Shown: in pieces, positions 27,786-36,797 of the stretch
Numbering within the stretch: the first letter of the stretch is position 1
Layout: each line of letters opens with the position of its first letter
NCBI GenBank assembly: GCA_046331665.1
Contig: JAXLQK010000020.1
Location: 1-64,000 of the forward strand
Reading direction: 5' to 3'
Length of the DNA stretch: 64,000 nucleotides
Source: CAWBAT01 sp046331665
Lineage (GTDB): Bacteria; Acidobacteriota; Terriglobia; Versatilivoradales; Versatilivoraceae
The notes under the pieces: generated by a model
Seen by the model: only the letters and a program-made list of their open reading frames with translations
Told to the model about the DNA's origin: nothing
Database searches by the model: none
Made by a program: the position numbers and the translations under genes

Positions 27786-28955
27786 GTGAAGATGCTCCTT
27801 TTATACAATGAACTAGGGGCTCCTCGATTGATTGGGCAAACTCTCGGGCCAACTCTCAGAGTGCACCTGCGAAGCAGAATTCATATTCTTATTACAGAGA
27901 GTTACGCCTACTCCCAAGAAGGGAATTTTTTTTCGATGGATGAAGCGGGAAACGTCATGCTCAGTCCTCGACTCCGTGAGTGCCCCGATCCACTCTTCCG
28001 CGGGCTTTCGATGGCTTTGAGGAAGACCTACTTCCCATTGGGAATGGTGGTGGAAGTCCAAAGTAATCATGATGCAATCATCCACGCAGCCGATCAGAGC
28101 TTTTCCCTTTATGGGAAACCACCGTCCGATTTGGAACCGTCGCTTGTTTTCAGTTTCGGAGTCGACCTGGAGGCTGGCCACCAGCCCCTTAAAAATTGGC
28201 CTCAGCCTCAATACAGGGCTCTTCAACATCTCTTCCACATCAGTTGTGGGGACCAAAATTTTGCCACTGCCGATCTCAAGACGTCTACGGTCATGGGATT
28301 TATCTCCAAGGAAATGGCCCTGGACCCCGCGTTTTTCTGTCCGGCTTTCCTGGAATGCCTCTTTTATGTGTTAGCTGTCCATAACAGATTCACACCTGTT
28401 CATTGCTCGTGCGTGGCCTGGAAAAACGAAGGGATTCTCATCTGCGGCATGTCTGGGGCAGGAAAGAGTACCTTGGCATACGCTTGCGGAAGAGCCAGGA
28501 TGCCCATTGTCTCTGATGATGTGGCTCATTTGGCACTTGAGGGAAAATCTGGTGGACTACAGGTATGGGGTAAGCCTTGGACATTGCATCTCACACCAGA
28601 CACAACGACTTTCTTCTCAGAACTTGAATCCATCCAACCCACCAACTGGCATGGGAATGAATCGTACCTTAACGTGGACGTTCTGAAATACTGCCGGGGC
28701 GGAATTTGCTTGCAAGCTCGACCAGCTCTGCTGCTCTTTCTACAACGAAATCCCAATGTTCAGTGCGAGTTATCCCGCCTCTCCGCGGAGGCGGTTGTGA
28801 AACAACTTCGGAAGGATATCGTGTTGGATACTGAAACCGTGGTGGAACGGCATGATGTCCTGCTCGGTGAACTGGCAAGACTCCCAGCCTATCGATTGGA
28901 ATATTCAGGGCACCCCAGCTCCGTCACGGAAATCATCAAGACCATCATCCATTAG
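27786..28955 (+). CDS. HPr kinase-like P-loop protein of a polysaccharide cluster
   Basis: The 389-residue protein has a C-terminal HprK-like kinase core. The P-loop is GMSGAGKST near 221-229, a VSDDVAHL aspartate segment follows, and HCSCVAW precedes it. The N-terminal 200 residues have no clear family. HprK-like proteins without an HPr partner recur in bacterial exopolysaccharide and exosortase-linked clusters, where their substrate is not known. Here the gene opens a same-strand run with a polymerase, two glycosyltransferases and a nucleotidyltransferase, which supports a role in polysaccharide synthesis or its control. Confidence 0.75.
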   Translation: MKMLLLYNELGAPRLIGQTLGPTLRVHLRSRIHILITESYAYSQEGNFFSMDEAGNVMLSPRLRECPDPLFRGLSMALRKTYFPLGMVVEVQSNHDAIIHAADQSFSLYGKPPSDLEPSLVFSFGVDLEAGHQPLKNWPQPQYRALQHLFHISCGDQNFATADLKTSTVMGFISKEMALDPAFFCPAFLECLFYVLAVHNRFTPVHCSCVAWKNEGILICGMSGAGKSTLAYACGRARMPIVSDDVAHLALEGKSGGLQVWGKPWTLHLTPDTTTFFSELESIQPTNWHGNESYLNVDVLKYCRGGICLQARPALLLFLQRNPNVQCELSRLSAEAVVKQLRKDIVLDTETVVERHDVLLGELARLPAYRLEYSGHPSSVTEIIKTIIH

Positions 28956-28971
28956 TGGGAGCCACTGTCCC

Positions 28972-30267
28972 ATGCGGCAGGACAACACAACTCTTCGGGA
29001 AAAGCCTCTGGTTCTTTCCGGATGGCCCTGCATCCTCATCGCGACTTGCCTCTGGATTCCCCCCTTGTACCCAGCCTCTCTAGGCGGCCAAGTCCCGCTT
29101 TATGTGGGAAATTTTATTCTGGCAGCCTGGGCTCTGTCTTACCTCTCGAAACACCGTCCCATTCCACTGTTGTCAGACGAAGTCACGCGACTCGGATCCT
29201 ACTTTCTGGGAGCACTGGCGCTCTCGTTACTTTTTGCGTGGTGGTTTTCTGGGGCGCACATAGCTTCCTTTGCGATGCTTCGCTTTGGCCTCTTGTGTCA
29301 TCCATTCCTGGTTTATTGGTTAATCCGAAGCTCTCCAGGTTTGTCCAGTGAGGATTGGTTAAGAGCCTTTTTAATCTCACTGCTGTGGATAGGTGCAGTA
29401 GTAAGCCTTTACGGAATTGTTGATTTTTGCTGGCCGATTCCCTATCCACACCCTTCGGCTGAACAATTCATCTATCTAAAACGCCAGGCGCTCCGCAGAG
29501 CCCAAGGGATTTTTTGGGAGTCCAGCAGTTTTGGGAATCTGTGCGCCTTCTTTCTTACTCTTACGACGGGCATGTTCCTATCCCTTCGAAACCGCCTGAC
29601 CCCGTCTCAGCAATGGGTCCTGCTATCGTTCATTGGAATCTTCGTGAGTGCCCTCTTCCTCTCTTATTCTCGCGGCTCCTGGATGGCGGCGTTTGTCACC
29701 CTGGCGGTTTTTCTGGTTCTGAGTCCCCGAATTCGGGCTGTAGAACTCCTACTCGTAGCCACAGCCATGGTTCTTCCCATTTTGATTCTTTGTTGGGTAT
29801 CCCCGGACATCGTTTCGAACTTCTTCAGCTACCGGGTGGGCACACTGGGAGAGCTTCCGCGAAATCCTAATCTGGCAACCAGCGGGCGATGGGATAGCTG
29901 GTCCGCCATACTCCAATATCTGACTCTGCATCCCTGGATCCTTGGGTTAGGCATTGGATACAAGACATTGCCGTATACGACGTTGTTCGGGAGAAAAATC
30001 ATCGCCGACAATGGCTATCTCAGTCTGCTCATTGAAGGAGGCCTCATTGGGCTTGGTCTCTTTCTTCTCCTGAATGCGGCTCTTTTGAAATCGTTCTACA
30101 AGGCACGACAAACGGGAGGCCCTCTGAGGAAATTTGCCGGAACGTTCATGTTGTCGTTCTGGTGCGGGGAGATAGTACAGCTTTCAACGGGGGATATCTT
30201 CACCTTTTGGAGAAACCTGGTCGTTTTTTTCGCGCTGGCGGCGGCCATTCAAAACATCGAAAAATGA
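28972..30267 (+). CDS. O-antigen ligase/polymerase-like membrane protein
   Basis: The protein of about 431 residues has 10-12 hydrophobic segments and the Wzy_C-type loop region (GTLGELPRNPNLATSGRWDSW), plus the LSYSRGSWMAAF segment conserved in O-antigen ligases and Wzy polymerases. It joins or polymerises lipid-linked sugar units at the periplasmic face. The start is taken as ATG 28972, after the HprK-like stop at 28955; the longer frame overlapping that gene is not protein-like. The next glycosyltransferase starts inside its stop codon (ATGA overlap). Confidence 0.8.
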   Translation: MRQDNTTLREKPLVLSGWPCILIATCLWIPPLYPASLGGQVPLYVGNFILAAWALSYLSKHRPIPLLSDEVTRLGSYFLGALALSLLFAWWFSGAHIASFAMLRFGLLCHPFLVYWLIRSSPGLSSEDWLRAFLISLLWIGAVVSLYGIVDFCWPIPYPHPSAEQFIYLKRQALRRAQGIFWESSSFGNLCAFFLTLTTGMFLSLRNRLTPSQQWVLLSFIGIFVSALFLSYSRGSWMAAFVTLAVFLVLSPRIRAVELLLVATAMVLPILILCWVSPDIVSNFFSYRVGTLGELPRNPNLATSGRWDSWSAILQYLTLHPWILGLGIGYKTLPYTTLFGRKIIADNGYLSLLIEGGLIGLGLFLLLNAALLKSFYKARQTGGPLRKFAGTFMLSFWCGEIVQLSTGDIFTFWRNLVVFFALAAAIQNIEK

Positions 30268-31445
30268 CTTCCAAACCAATTCGCGTCCTTTTTGTCGATC
30301 AATATGGAACTCTTGGAGGAGCGCAAAAGGTCCTTTTGACCTTGATCCGTGCTCTGGATAAAGCTCAATTCACCTGCACCGCTGCCCTTAACGGCCGGGG
30401 CCCTTTATGGGAGCATTTGTCACAATCGAGGATTAAAGTTGTTTCCCTTCCTTTGGGGCATTACAGGGCAGGAAGAAAATCTCTCCCGGAACAAGTTCGC
30501 TTCTTCCTGAGAACGGTACTTTGTCTCATTTGGCTTCTGCGCCTGATCAGAAAAAGCAAATTTGATGTTATTTACTGTAACGGTCCGCAAATCTTTTGCT
30601 GCGCGACCCTTGCGGGGAAAGTCAGTCGACTTCCGGTTCTCTGGCATATTCACAGCGTTCTGCCCGCTGGCCTGGCCCATAAAGTGGCGGCATACATTGC
30701 GCGATGGACTTCCCGCATCCTGGCGTGTTCACAAGCAAGCGCGCATTCCCTTTTCCGGAGGGATACCTCTATTCCTGTTCGAATGCAGGTCCTTCCAAAC
30801 CCCAGGCCTATGCGGATTGAAATCATGGGTCGCGAAAAAGCCCTGCAGATTCTTAGGCTGCCGCAACTGGATTCCGGGAGAATGGGATTTGGGGTAGTCG
30901 GCAGGATCACCCCTTTCAAGGGGCAATTGGAATTCATCAAGGCTGCAGCCTTGGTGACTCGGCAATGGAAGGATGTTTACTTTTGGGTGGTGGGCAGCCC
31001 CGCCCCTTCGGATTCGGGTGATCGGGAATACTTTGAAGGAGTGATTCAATGTGTAAGAAACCACGCCTTGGACGCTGCAGTTTTTTTTGTCCCCTGGCGT
31101 GAGGATATCGCCCCCTGTTATGCACTGTTCGATGTTCTTGTCCTCCCCTCCCAGGGAGAAGAGGGTTTGCCGTTGTGTGCGCTGGAATCTCTCTCCATGG
31201 GGAAGCCCGTGATTGCCGCGAGGCGTGGAGGGGTGACTGACGTGTTGGAAGATGATTTCAATGCGCTGTTAGTAGAAGACGCCTCTCCCACGAAACTCTC
31301 TGCCAAGATGCTGGAAGTACTCGAATCTCCCGAGAAACGAAGACGCCTCAGTAGCAACGCGTCCCGAGGGATGGACTCCTGGATGACCCCTCAGCAATTT
31401 GGCCAGCGCGTTGGTCAAATTTTGTTGGAAACGGTGAACCCATGA
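30264..31445 (+). CDS. Glycosyltransferase family 4 (GT-B fold)
   Basis: The 393-residue protein is a GT4 enzyme. It has the N-terminal DQYGTLGGAQKVLLTL glycine loop, the central GVVGRITPFKGQLEFI block that opens the C-terminal nucleotide-sugar domain, and the EEGLPLCALE acidic motif (E-x7-E) near 295. It adds a sugar to a growing polysaccharide. ATG 30264 overlaps the previous stop (ATGA), and its own stop overlaps the next start the same way, so translation is coupled through the cluster. Confidence 0.88.
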   Translation: MTSKPIRVLFVDQYGTLGGAQKVLLTLIRALDKAQFTCTAALNGRGPLWEHLSQSRIKVVSLPLGHYRAGRKSLPEQVRFFLRTVLCLIWLLRLIRKSKFDVIYCNGPQIFCCATLAGKVSRLPVLWHIHSVLPAGLAHKVAAYIARWTSRILACSQASAHSLFRRDTSIPVRMQVLPNPRPMRIEIMGREKALQILRLPQLDSGRMGFGVVGRITPFKGQLEFIKAAALVTRQWKDVYFWVVGSPAPSDSGDREYFEGVIQCVRNHALDAAVFFVPWREDIAPCYALFDVLVLPSQGEEGLPLCALESLSMGKPVIAARRGGVTDVLEDDFNALLVEDASPTKLSAKMLEVLESPEKRRRLSSNASRGMDSWMTPQQFGQRVGQILLETVNP

Positions 31446-32644
31446 TAAGAGGGATCTCCATGTCTCACGGGAAAGAGTGGGAGCACCTGCGCGTGGCTCT
31501 GGTCCACCATTGGCTGGTAAAGATGCGCGGAGGGGAAAAAGTCCTGGAGTCACTCTGTCGACTATTCCCAAAGGCCGATATTTTCACGCTCGTCTGTGAG
31601 CCTGGAGCCTTGACAGACCGAATCAAGAATCATCCGATTCGTACCTCCTGGCTTCAGAAAATCCCGGGCATTGCGCGTCACTACCGCAACTATCTTCCCT
31701 TATTCCCCCTGGCCGTCGAAAGCTTTGATCTGACTGACTACGACCTGGTCCTAAGCTCTGATGCTAGTCTCTGCAAGGGCGTTCTGACGCAACCCGGAAC
31801 CTGCCATATCTGCTATTGTCACAGCCCCATGCGCTCTCTTTGGAACGGGTATCACGAGTTCTTGACCTTGTCGGGGAACCCTTGGCAAAAACGGTTCCTG
31901 CCTCTTGTCGCCCATTACCTGAGAACCTGGGATTACCACGCTGCTTCCCGGGTCGATTACTTCATCTCAAACTCCAGGAATGTAGCCCAAAGAATTGGCA
32001 AGTTTTATGGTCGTGATTCTACGGTCATTTATCCCCCAATCCGGATAAAAGACTTCCAAGTCACTCCCCAACCGCACGATTTCTTTCTGGCAGCGGGTGA
32101 GCTTACACCCTACAAAAGATTTGATCTGGCCATCGCGGCATTCAATCGCTTAGGTCTTCCCCTCTGGGTGGCAGGAGACGGTGTCGATGCGCGCAGACTT
32201 CAGAAAATGGCTGGTAATACCATCCGTTTTCTAGGCTGGATTTCTAGTGAACAACTTCGTTCTCTGCAAAGCCGATGTCGCGCGTTGATCCTTCCAGGGG
32301 AAGAAGATTTTGGCATGACAGTTCCCGAAACCCACGCCAGCGGACGACCCGTTATTGCCCTTGGCAAAGGAGGATCCCTGGAGACAATCCTCCCCTACGT
32401 GAACGGGCTTTGCTTCATGGAAGACACCATTGATGCCTTGTGCGAAGCCCTTCGCGAGTTTGAAAAAATAGAAACTTCATTCGACCCTGCTGAGATTCGC
32501 CAAAGCGCCTTGAAATTCGACGAAACGCGATTTTTTCAGCAGATTCAGGAATTCGTTTCTACGGGCCTGGTGGAGCATCGACAACGTAACACGGTCCAGA
32601 CTGCAGTGCCCGTCGAGGTTTATCAGAGATCTCTGGCCAACTAG
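31442..32644 (+). CDS. Glycosyltransferase family 4, mannosyltransferase-like
   Basis: The 400-residue protein has the N-terminal HHWLVKMRGGEKVLE loop, the CHICYCHSPMRSLW motif typical of WbaZ/mannosyltransferase-type GT4 enzymes, and the E-x7-E motif in GEEDFGMTVPE near 284. Its start overlaps the previous gene's stop. The activity suggested (mannose or related sugar transfer to a lipid-linked glycan) is inferred from the CHSPMR block; the donor is not certain. Confidence 0.85.
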   Translation: MIRGISMSHGKEWEHLRVALVHHWLVKMRGGEKVLESLCRLFPKADIFTLVCEPGALTDRIKNHPIRTSWLQKIPGIARHYRNYLPLFPLAVESFDLTDYDLVLSSDASLCKGVLTQPGTCHICYCHSPMRSLWNGYHEFLTLSGNPWQKRFLPLVAHYLRTWDYHAASRVDYFISNSRNVAQRIGKFYGRDSTVIYPPIRIKDFQVTPQPHDFFLAAGELTPYKRFDLAIAAFNRLGLPLWVAGDGVDARRLQKMAGNTIRFLGWISSEQLRSLQSRCRALILPGEEDFGMTVPETHASGRPVIALGKGGSLETILPYVNGLCFMEDTIDALCEALREFEKIETSFDPAEIRQSALKFDETRFFQQIQEFVSTGLVEHRQRNTVQTAVPVEVYQRSLAN

Positions 32645-32689
32645 AATGACATCCTGAATCGGTTGGAATAGCTAAAGTCGGAATCGATT

Positions 32690-34003
32690 ATGACTTCCTT
32701 CACTTCGCTTCCCTCCTGGATCCTTGAGTACCTCGGCTTTCGGAGCTCGTATCCGCCACTTACTGATTTCGGTGCTTCTATCTCGGAAATCCAGTGGGAA
32801 AAGGCACTCCACGAGATGGATTCTGGCGGGATGGTCTTTCATTTTCTATCTAAAATGACCGTCAGGGGAGATCTGAAATTGCTGCCCCCTCGGATTCAGG
32901 AGAGACTATTTCGTAACCTACGGGATCAATCCCAACGACAGACAGTGATCTGTAAAGAGTTCCTGGAACTAAATCGCCTGCTGAAACAGGAGGGAGTCCG
33001 CTACCTCTGCTTGAAGGGATTGACCTCGTACCCGGAATTCATTGAAGATCCGCTATATCGCGTTCAATATGATTTTGATTTCTTCGTCTATGAGGATGAC
33101 CTGCGGAAGGCAGGCACTCAATTCCGGGCTCTGGGCTTCGAACCTCTGGCTTCAAAACCCAATGCTCACACTCATCATCTGCCGACGATGATCAAGAGAA
33201 ACGGCTGGGAGTGGCGAGGGAATCATTATGACCCCGGGATCCCGTGCTCCGTGGAACTCCATTTTCGGATATGGGATGGGGAGTTCGAATCAATTTCGGC
33301 AAGCCAATCGCCGGACCGTTGGCAAACTCCAACTTCGAGTGAGATCCATGGCGTCCCTGTTCCCGTCTTAGGCAAATCAGAAGCCTTTCTCTTTGCCATC
33401 CAGCATGCCATGCGGCACTTGCTGGGCAATGATTTGCGTCTATCGCATCTTTATGAACTGGCATTTTTCTTGAACAGAAACGCCGAACGAAGTGCATTTT
33501 GGAAAGAACTGCTGGGAAGAGTGAAAGATTTTCCAGAAGGGTCCAGGAACATGGCCATCATCCTTCAATTGGCCCGCCATTGTTTTCAGCCTCACTGCTC
33601 TCCCCACTTGGAGGAGTTATTTGCCGGCCATCTCACCCAGACAAGCAAACTCTGGATCCAAAGGTTTGGCCGGAGAGAAGCCCTCTCTTCCTTTCGAAAA
33701 AGCAAGAGCGGCTTGCTCTTGCAGATGGATTGCCAGGGAAAGAGTATTTCTGGTTGGTCAATTGCTTGGAAACGACTCTTCCCTCATCGCCTCCCCCTTA
33801 TAAGCTTCGGCACCCAAGTTCCAGAAAACGAGAAAACTCCGTGGCAGAAGTATCGCGAACGTCTATCGCTTCTCCGCCACTTGTGGATCCGTTCACTTTT
33901 TCATTTGGGCAGCCTTTTGAATTTCCTCTGGCAATACCCGATCTGGAAAATCACCCTTTCCTGGAATCAATTGCGGTTGAATCATCCTCGGATTAGAGGT
34001 TAG
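32690..34003 (+). CDS. Nucleotidyltransferase family protein (PF14907-like)
   Basis: The 437-residue protein matches the uncharacterised nucleotidyltransferase family found with HprK-like kinases in polysaccharide clusters. The catalytic block is LCLKGLTSYPEFI at about 104-116 followed by QYDFDFFVYEDDL, where the D-x-D pair would bind metal, then a VELHFRIWD strand. Its target is unknown. It is the last gene of the cluster. Its final 60 bases lie inside the 63-base repeat that recurs at 41780-41842. Confidence 0.75.
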   Translation: MTSFTSLPSWILEYLGFRSSYPPLTDFGASISEIQWEKALHEMDSGGMVFHFLSKMTVRGDLKLLPPRIQERLFRNLRDQSQRQTVICKEFLELNRLLKQEGVRYLCLKGLTSYPEFIEDPLYRVQYDFDFFVYEDDLRKAGTQFRALGFEPLASKPNAHTHHLPTMIKRNGWEWRGNHYDPGIPCSVELHFRIWDGEFESISASQSPDRWQTPTSSEIHGVPVPVLGKSEAFLFAIQHAMRHLLGNDLRLSHLYELAFFLNRNAERSAFWKELLGRVKDFPEGSRNMAIILQLARHCFQPHCSPHLEELFAGHLTQTSKLWIQRFGRREALSSFRKSKSGLLLQMDCQGKSISGWSIAWKRLFPHRLPLISFGTQVPENEKTPWQKYRERLSLLRHLWIRSLFHLGSLLNFLWQYPIWKITLSWNQLRLNHPRIRG

Positions 34004-34006
34004 AAA
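33944..34006 (+). repeat. 63-base direct repeat, left copy (3' end of the nucleotidyltransferase gene)
   Basis: These 63 bases (33944-34006) match 41780-41842 at 62 of 63 positions. The left copy contains the last 19 codons and stop of the nucleotidyltransferase gene plus 3 bases. It marks the left edge of the 7.8-kb island. Confidence 0.95.
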
Positions 34007-34073
34007 GTTAACAAGGCTTATTTTTTGTACCAATGGTTGTGAGAAAAATTTCATGAAGACTGAACAGGAAGGT

Positions 34074-35810
34074 TCAACGTCGGCTAAGGGATGAGAGTTC
34101 GTTTGCTCGCTGGATCAGCTCACCTCGATCCATCTCCCGATACTTTTCAGGCACGAGACTCCTGCTGGTACATTCCAGGACGGCCACTAGGTTTTGTAAT
34201 TCAATTTCTGTTGGATATGAGGGCGGGATAAAGTCTTCAATGGCCGTTCTAAGATCGTCCGTATCGACGGCCGCATCATTTTCCAAAGCGCTTTTCATAC
34301 GGGCTCGAATCAAAACGGCTTCAATATCAGCACCTGACAGCTCACTGCAGCGCTTTAGAAAATAATTCTCACCCTCGGGAGACCCAATTTGCGTTCCTGT
34401 CTTCTTCTGCATGGCACGGAGCATGGCCAGTCGCTCCTCATCGGTATCGGGGTAGAACAAGGCAATGTGCTCCTCAGCACGTCCTTGACGCTTCAGATCC
34501 ACCGGAAGCAAATCCGGGCGGCAGGTCAACAGGAACCAGATCACTTTCCCGCGGTACTCTGTATTCCCCATGAACTGGGCAATCTGGGCAAACACGCGGT
34601 TGTTGACTCCACTATCACCCGAAGTGGATCGATCTCCCAGTTGCGCATCGGCTTCATCCACAATGACTGCGATGGGGCTCATGGCTTTCAACAAATTGAG
34701 CACGCGTTCCAAATTGCCCTCAGTGACACCCTGCCACATGCTGCGAAAATTCTTAAGATTCACCGCCGGGATTCCAACTTCGCCGGCAAAGCAAGTCGTG
34801 AGGAAGGTCTTGCCGGTGCCCACGGGTCCACAGATCACATAGCCCATTGGTAGGACCTCAGCCTTCCCGGCCCGCAGTGCTGCAGCGGCATCCTGGAGTT
34901 TCTTCTTAGCCCTTCCGTGGCCGGCCACCATGGACAAATCGAATCGGCTCTGAATGAATTCCAAAAGTCCTCCAGATTCCGCTTCAATCAATTCCTTTTT
35001 ACGTTGCGTCAGGAACTTGAGGGTCAAGGGCTGCGCGTTTTGAACGGCGTGTGCGATAAGGCTCTGTAACTGAACCCGCTTCAAACCAGCAGTAAGGTTA
35101 GCAAGGGCCGCTTCACTCACATCGGAACCGGATGGAAGCGGGGTAAGCTTCAATTGAGAACTGATGAATTCCCGTCGCTCAGTCTCATCTGGAAGCGGTA
35201 CAGCAATGGCGGCTACGCCCGGGTTTTGTACAATCCCTTGGTTCATCTCTGTACGGTTCTCAGAAATTAAGCAAATCGTGACATCGGCCCGAAGGAAAGT
35301 CTCGTTCTGAGCCCACCGTTTCAAAATGACCAAAGCGTTGCGATCTTCAGCCGACATCCCTGAAACATCTCCCGCTGGAAAGATGGTCTCGGCGTAATCG
35401 ATGATCAGGGCAATCTTTTTGCCCTCAAGAATACGTAGGCGCAAATAGTTGTCAAGTAAGTTAAGGACTCCATCGGGGTTTCGAGGAAGGCCTTGCGAGT
35501 AATTACTGCCATGAAAACTATCGTATCCTTTGAGGGCGCTCTGAAAGTCTGCCTGCATGTCCGGATGGATAAAAGACAAGCCGCCGCCCCGGTCGTAAGT
35601 AAAAATTAAATCACGTTGGCCGAAAAGAGCTTGTTGAACAAAAGTATGCAGGCTGAGGAATTCCGTTGTCTCTTTGCGTTTACACGGGACCAGGTCACGC
35701 ACATTCCCGTGGACCACAAACACGGCAAAAGCCCCCGAATAATAATTTTCAGACAACTGGCGCGCCCAGTCTGGGAAACTATCGAGAAGATTTTGTGTTT
35801 GGTTTCTCAT
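34074..35810 (-). CDS. Two-domain AAA ATPase (degenerate N-terminal and active C-terminal domain)
   Basis: The 578-residue protein has an N-terminal AAA-like half without a Walker A (AVFVVHGNVRDL near 30, then ALIIDYAETIFPAGD as a decayed Walker B). The C-terminal half is a complete AAA domain: Walker A GPVGTGKT near 260, Walker B IAVIVDEADAQLGD, sensor-1 CRPDLLPVDLKRQGR, and a helical lid. This pairing recalls Ycf46-like ATPases. It is the last gene of the operon. By analogy with PspA and its AAA partner PspF, or with membrane-remodelling ATPases, it may act on the PspA-like protein; that is inference. A GAGG site precedes ATG 35810. Confidence 0.82.
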   Translation of the reverse strand: MRNQTQNLLDSFPDWARQLSENYYSGAFAVFVVHGNVRDLVPCKRKETTEFLSLHTFVQQALFGQRDLIFTYDRGGGLSFIHPDMQADFQSALKGYDSFHGSNYSQGLPRNPDGVLNLLDNYLRLRILEGKKIALIIDYAETIFPAGDVSGMSAEDRNALVILKRWAQNETFLRADVTICLISENRTEMNQGIVQNPGVAAIAVPLPDETERREFISSQLKLTPLPSGSDVSEAALANLTAGLKRVQLQSLIAHAVQNAQPLTLKFLTQRKKELIEAESGGLLEFIQSRFDLSMVAGHGRAKKKLQDAAAALRAGKAEVLPMGYVICGPVGTGKTFLTTCFAGEVGIPAVNLKNFRSMWQGVTEGNLERVLNLLKAMSPIAVIVDEADAQLGDRSTSGDSGVNNRVFAQIAQFMGNTEYRGKVIWFLLTCRPDLLPVDLKRQGRAEEHIALFYPDTDEERLAMLRAMQKKTGTQIGSPEGENYFLKRCSELSGADIEAVLIRARMKSALENDAAVDTDDLRTAIEDFIPPSYPTEIELQNLVAVLECTSRSLVPEKYREMDRGELIQRANELSSLSRR

Positions 35811-35849
35811 GGCAGCCTCAGCAAAACATGGGTACGAAAAATTCCGCTA

Positions 35850-36797
35850 TTAATTCCGAACACGATTTTGAGATTCCCGGGAACGATTCGTGAGATCCGA
35901 AACTGACGGCAGGGGTGGCAAACTGGTCATCTCCGGTGTGGCTAATCCAAAAATGGCTTCCACCTCGCGAATATTCTCTTCCGTTTGTTGCACGTCTTGC
36001 ATGAGGCTATCGAGCTGGCCACTCACTTCCTGTGGATCTTGAACAGTTACCGATTGGTCTCGGATCAGGCCCAGTACGTCTTCGATGGCTTTACATTGGA
36101 CGTCGATCACCTGCCGGTTCTCATGGATCTTGTCAAACTTCTCCAATCGTTTTGTCAGAATCTCAATGCGCTTGCGGTTTATTTCTTGGACTTTGGGTGT
36201 TTTGGCCTGGGCTTCGAGGTTAGCCTGCAACTCTTTCAAGTCATGACGGATCATTGAAGGATCAATGACAGATAGGTAGTCGGCATGTTGTTTGTAAGAA
36301 CTGAGCAAGCGAAGGTAGGCGAACAACAGCCCTCGCAGGCGTTCCTCCATTTGGCCAAGGAAGATTTGAGAAGTAGAAGAAAGACGTTCATAGTTGCCTT
36401 TGATTTGGCGGCAACTTGCTTCTAATGCAATATACCGTTTGCGACTCTCGGGGGGAAGCTCGTTGAACAGGGTGGAAAGATCTTGTTCGCGGCGCCGCTT
36501 TTCCTCGGCATATTTCCAGGAACGTACCATTCGCCGAAAACGACTGCTCTGTGGTACGAGGCTCAAATAGATTAATTCCAAGCCAGCCGTCAAGACCAAG
36601 GGCAAGCCTGTTCCTGAAATTAGCGCAAACGCCGTTGCCCCAGCCAGGCCGATCCAGTTGTACTGCCAGTGTAGGGCTTCCTTGACATAATTAATCTTGT
36701 CCAGTCCAAGGTTATCCACGCTCTGTTCGACTGCGCTACTCAAGATCGAACCTGGTTTTTCAGGAGCGAACCTGTGGGAGTCTTGTTCCTCAGGCAT
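35850..36797 (-). CDS. Membrane-anchored coiled-coil protein of unknown function
   Basis: I do not recognise the family of this 315-residue protein. It has a hydrophobic double segment at about residues 46-83, then a charged helical region to about 285 with coiled-coil heptads (LQANLEAQAKT, IEILTKRLEKFDKI). The tail is Pro/Ser-rich. Its start overlaps the stop of the ABC ATPase (TGATG) and the AAA ATPase gene begins 39 bases after its stop. The layout suggests a membrane scaffold for the AAA protein or PspA. Confidence 0.75.
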   Translation of the reverse strand: MPEEQDSHRFAPEKPGSILSSAVEQSVDNLGLDKINYVKEALHWQYNWIGLAGATAFALISGTGLPLVLTAGLELIYLSLVPQSSRFRRMVRSWKYAEEKRRREQDLSTLFNELPPESRKRYIALEASCRQIKGNYERLSSTSQIFLGQMEERLRGLLFAYLRLLSSYKQHADYLSVIDPSMIRHDLKELQANLEAQAKTPKVQEINRKRIEILTKRLEKFDKIHENRQVIDVQCKAIEDVLGLIRDQSVTVQDPQEVSGQLDSLMQDVQQTEENIREVEAIFGLATPEMTSLPPLPSVSDLTNRSRESQNRVRN

